Source of the DNA: Mycobacterium sp.
GTDB taxonomy: Bacteria > Actinomycetota > Actinomycetes > Mycobacteriales > Mycobacteriaceae
Direction: 5' to 3'
Assembly (NCBI RefSeq): GCF_029961025.1
Contig: NZ_JASBVP010000002.1
Location: 372,001-436,000, forward strand
DNA length: 64,000 nucleotides
The first letter of the stretch is position 1; each line of letters begins with the position of its first letter. The notes under the pieces were generated by a model. That model was given only the letters and a program-made list of their open reading frames with translations, did not search any database and was not told the origin of the DNA. Shown here piece after piece: positions 61,847 to 64,000 of this stretch. Made by a program: the position numbers and the translations under genes.

Positions 61847-61919
61847 TGGAGCCTAGGGGATTTGAACCCCTGACTTCTGCCTTGCAAAGGCAGCGCTCTA
61901 CCGGCTGAGCTAAGGCCCC
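61847..61919 (-). tRNA. alaT: tRNA-Ala (anticodon TGC)
   Basis: 73 nt. The acceptor stem GGGGCCT (from 61919) pairs with AGGCTCC before discriminator A at 61847. The anticodon arm CTGCC-TTTGCAA-GGCAG gives TGC, and the T-arm is GGGGTTCAAATCCCC. It pairs with tRNA-Ile next to gyrA as in Mtb. Confidence 0.97.
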
Positions 61920-62055
61920 TCATTCCGGCCCCCATGGTGGCCGGCGGCCAGGTGCCACACCTCGACGTGGTGTCGTGATCGCGCCGCCACCACCACCGCG
62001 ATCGCCGCCAGCGGCAGCGCGAGTTTCACCAGGCGCCTCGGGCAACACATGGCCG

Positions 62056-62129
62056 TGGGCCTAGGAGGACTCGAACCTCCGACCTCTTCGTTATCAGCGA
62101 AGCGCTCTAACCGCCTGAGCTATAGGCCC
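62056..62129 (-). tRNA. ileT: tRNA-Ile (anticodon GAT)
   Basis: 74 nt. Acceptor stem GGGCCTA (from 62129) with TAGGCCC and discriminator A at 62056. The anticodon arm CTTCG-CTGATAA-CGAAG gives GAT. D-arm AGCTCAGGCGGTTAGAGCG and T-arm GGAGGTTCGAGTCCTCC are typical. Confidence 0.97.
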
Positions 62130-62219
62130 CTACTCGCGAGCGACGAGACTACCGCACTCATCGTCGACTCCCAATTCCACCACGTCGCTGCCGCTACCGG
62201 ACAACCACGGGGCCGGTGT

Positions 62220-63086
62220 CTAATCTCGGTCGGCGAGGGTCACTTCGATCCCGCCGATGAGATCCGTCGTCAAGTTGTAGATCAGCGCACCGGCGGTGGC
62301 CATGGCGGTGAGCAAAACGATGTTGACCAACCCGATCAGCAGCGCACCACCGAAAATGGTGCCGCTGGAAACGAGTTCTCCGCCACCGCCGGTGTTGCTG
62401 TTCAGCAGGTCGCCGACGTTGCTGTTGAGTTTGTTCCACACGCCCATACCGCCGAGCACCAAATACAGGAACGCCACCGCGATCATCCAGACGAAGAACA
62501 GCGCCACAGACAAAATCAAGGACACCTTCAAGGTGCTCCACGGATCGATGCGTCGGATCTGCATGCTCGCCCGCACTGGCCCGCGTGGTCGCCGTGCTAC
62601 CTGCACCCTGGGATCCGCAACCACCGGCCGGTCGGTCCCGGGCGTGGCCCCCGGCGCACGCTCCGGCGGTGTTCTGCGCTGCGCCGAGCGTGGCAGCGGG
62701 TCGGATAGGTCGGGCAACTCGCTGGTATAGGCCTCGCTGCGGGTGCGGTCGCGGTGTTCCGCGGCGGGTTCGGGCTCTCGGGGGTGGGGACCGGACCGCA
62801 TGCCGGGCACGGGTACCTCCGAGACGAAGTAGGCCGGGCGAGGACCCGCCTCCGCCGGTTGGCCGGGCAAGCCGCTGCCGCTGCGTCCCGGTGGTTCCGG
62901 TAGCGGACGGTGCGCCGGTGGCGGTTTCCGGGCGCCTCGCTGCCCCGGCGGCACGTCCGCGGCGTCCGAGACGCGTCCGGCGGCCGGCCCCGGCGGCGGG
63001 CGCCGGGAACCCTCCGGGTCGATCGGGGTGTTTCCGTTCGGGCTATCGCCCGGCCTGGGGTATCCCGGCTCGTTCGGTGGCGTCAC
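62220..63086 (-). CDS. DUF3566 membrane protein, Rv0007 homologue
   Basis: 288 residues (Mtb Rv0007, 304). The first 170 residues are Pro/Arg/Gly-rich and disordered. The C-terminal 110 residues form the DUF3566 domain with two membrane helices ([25 protein letters not shown] and [23 protein letters not shown]). Function unknown. It is 81 bp downstream of gyrA on the same strand, followed by tRNA-Ile and tRNA-Ala, exactly as in Mtb. Confidence 0.9.
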   Translation of the reverse strand: MTPPNEPGYPRPGDSPNGNTPIDPEGSRRPPPGPAAGRVSDAADVPPGQRGARKPPPAHRPLPEPPGRSGSGLPGQPAEAGPRPAYFVSEVPVPGMRSGPHPREPEPAAEHRDRTRSEAYTSELPDLSDPLPRSAQRRTPPERAPGATPGTDRPVVADPRVQVARRPRGPVRASMQIRRIDPWSTLKVSLILSVALFFVWMIAVAFLYLVLGGMGVWNKLNSNVGDLLNSNTGGGGELVSSGTIFGGALLIGLVNIVLLTAMATAGALIYNLTTDLIGGIEVTLADRD

Positions 63087-63167
63087 CCCGGCTCCTTACC
63101 TCGCTGGGTACCCGGCCGCCCGGGCAGTAACGGTCTCGTCGTCTCGCGGCGGCTTGAGTTCTCGAGT

Positions 63168-64000
63168 TTAGTTCGGCGACTCCTGCGCGCCGTCGGGCTC
63201 CTCGGCATTGCGGGCAATCGCTAACAGTGTGTCGCCCTCGGCCAGGTTCATCAACCGCACCCCCTTGGTCTGCCGCCCGGCCTTGCGAATTTGCCGCGCC
63301 GCCGTTCGGATGACACCACCCGCCGATGTGATCGCATAGAGCTCACTGTCGTCGTCGACCACCAGCGCTCCGACCAGCCGGCCACGGCGTCGATCGTATT
63401 GGATTGTCAGCACCCCCTTGCCGCCCCGGTTTTGCACCGGGTATTCCTCGATCGCGGTGCGCTTGGCGTACCCTCCCGACGTCGCGACCAGCAGATACGT
63501 GCCTTCCCGAACCACGTTCAGCGACAGCAGCCGGTCGTCGGCGTTAAACCGCATGCCTTGTACCCCCGAGGTGGCGCGGCCCATCGGGCGTAACGCTTCG
63601 TCGGTGGCCGAGAACCTGATGGACTGGCCGTTGGCCGAGACCAACAGCAGGTCGTCGTCGGCCGAGCAGAGCACGGCACCGACCAGTTCGTCGTCGTCGC
63701 GCAGGTTGATCGCCACGATCCCACCCGAGCGGTTGGAGTCGAACTCGGTAAGCCGGGTTTTCTTGACCAGACCGTTGCGCGTCGCCAGCACCAGATAGGG
63801 TGCGTCGGCGTAGCTGTGGATCTGGATCACCTGGGCGATGCGCTCGTCGGGCTGAAACGCCAGCAGGTTAGCGACATGCTGACCCCGTGCAGTCCGAGAC
63901 GCCTCCGGCAGCTCATAGGCCTTGGCCCGGTACACCCGGCCACGGCTGGTGAAAAACAATATCCAGTCATGTGTCGAGCACACGAAGAAGTGCGCGACAA
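63168..64000 (-). CDS. gyrA: DNA gyrase subunit A, C-terminal part (5' end beyond window)
   Basis: The last 277 or so codons of GyrA, reading off the right edge in frame (VAHFFVCSTHDWILFF at the edge). The C-terminal DNA-wrapping beta-pinwheel blades are visible as repeats such as ASRTARGQHVANLLAFQ (GyrA-box-like), LRPMGRATSGVQGMRF and KGVLTIQYDRRRG. The catalytic Tyr and the quinolone-resistance region are outside the window. The tail ends in an acidic, Gln/Pro-containing stretch. The orientation places gyrB, recF, dnaN, dnaA and oriC to the right. Confidence 0.97.
   Translation of the reverse strand, partial: VAHFFVCSTHDWILFFTSRGRVYRAKAYELPEASRTARGQHVANLLAFQPDERIAQVIQIHSYADAPYLVLATRNGLVKKTRLTEFDSNRSGGIVAINLRDDDELVGAVLCSADDDLLLVSANGQSIRFSATDEALRPMGRATSGVQGMRFNADDRLLSLNVVREGTYLLVATSGGYAKRTAIEEYPVQNRGGKGVLTIQYDRRRGRLVGALVVDDDSELYAITSAGGVIRTAARQIRKAGRQTKGVRLMNLAEGDTLLAIARNAEEPDGAQESPN

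Overview
The window is high-GC mycobacterial chromosome close to the replication origin, probably from a slow-growing Mycobacterium. Most genes have a clear M. tuberculosis (Mtb) counterpart, and the order on the left follows the Mtb pheA (Rv3838c) to gltB (Rv3859c) stretch. Rv numbers below are assignments by recognition of sequence and order, not by database search.

Layout. (1) 1-20 kb: pheA (cut by the window edge), an IdeR-boxed Rv3839 homologue, a CPBP-family membrane protein, glpQ1, a zinc-ribbon membrane protein, sodA, the ESX-1 regulator gene espR, a CopC-like protein, the histone-like hns gene, rraA, the ethA/ethR pair with its operator, a frameshifted luciferase-like oxidoreductase, and gltD/gltB. 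(2) 20-42 kb: where Mtb carries ESX-1 there is only an EspI-like ATPase, a lipoprotein and a receptor Ser/Thr kinase. A complete ESX-2-type type VII secretion operon follows, read right to left: eccB, eccC, PE, PPE, two Esx genes, espG, a MinD-like ATPase, eccD, mycP, eccE, eccA. (3) 41-49 kb: a lytic transglycosylase, a YbaB-like protein, and a cluster matching Mtb Rv0022c-Rv0029 (whiB5, XRE regulator, NlpC/P60 hydrolase, DUF4226 proteins, an EspC-like protein). (4) 49-64 kb: tRNA-Leu, then fhaA, fhaB, pstP, rodA, pbpA, pknA, pknB, trpG, crgA, the Rv0010c homologue, ppiA, cwsA, tRNA-Ala, tRNA-Ile, the Rv0007 homologue and the 3' part of gyrA.

Blocks 3-4 are in the opposite orientation to Mtb relative to blocks 1-2. 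ESX-2 is therefore joined to the far side of the origin region, as expected from an inversion spanning oriC, which should lie beyond the right edge past gyrA/gyrB.

How the genes work together: the fhaA-pknB block is the classical cell-growth and division signalling operon, with crgA and cwsA nearby. The ESX-2 block is a secretion machine with its substrates (PE, PPE, Esx) and chaperone (EspG). The Rv0023-Rv0029-like cluster now feeds into the ESX-2 block on the same strand and contains two peptidoglycan enzymes and an EspC-like protein. Four proteins here share one helical module in four different architectures. This is my best candidate for an under-described, type-VII-associated cell-wall remodelling system.

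The most striking sequence-level anomalies are a perfect 11-bp tandem duplication that frameshifts fhaA, and a one-base deletion in the luciferase-like gene.
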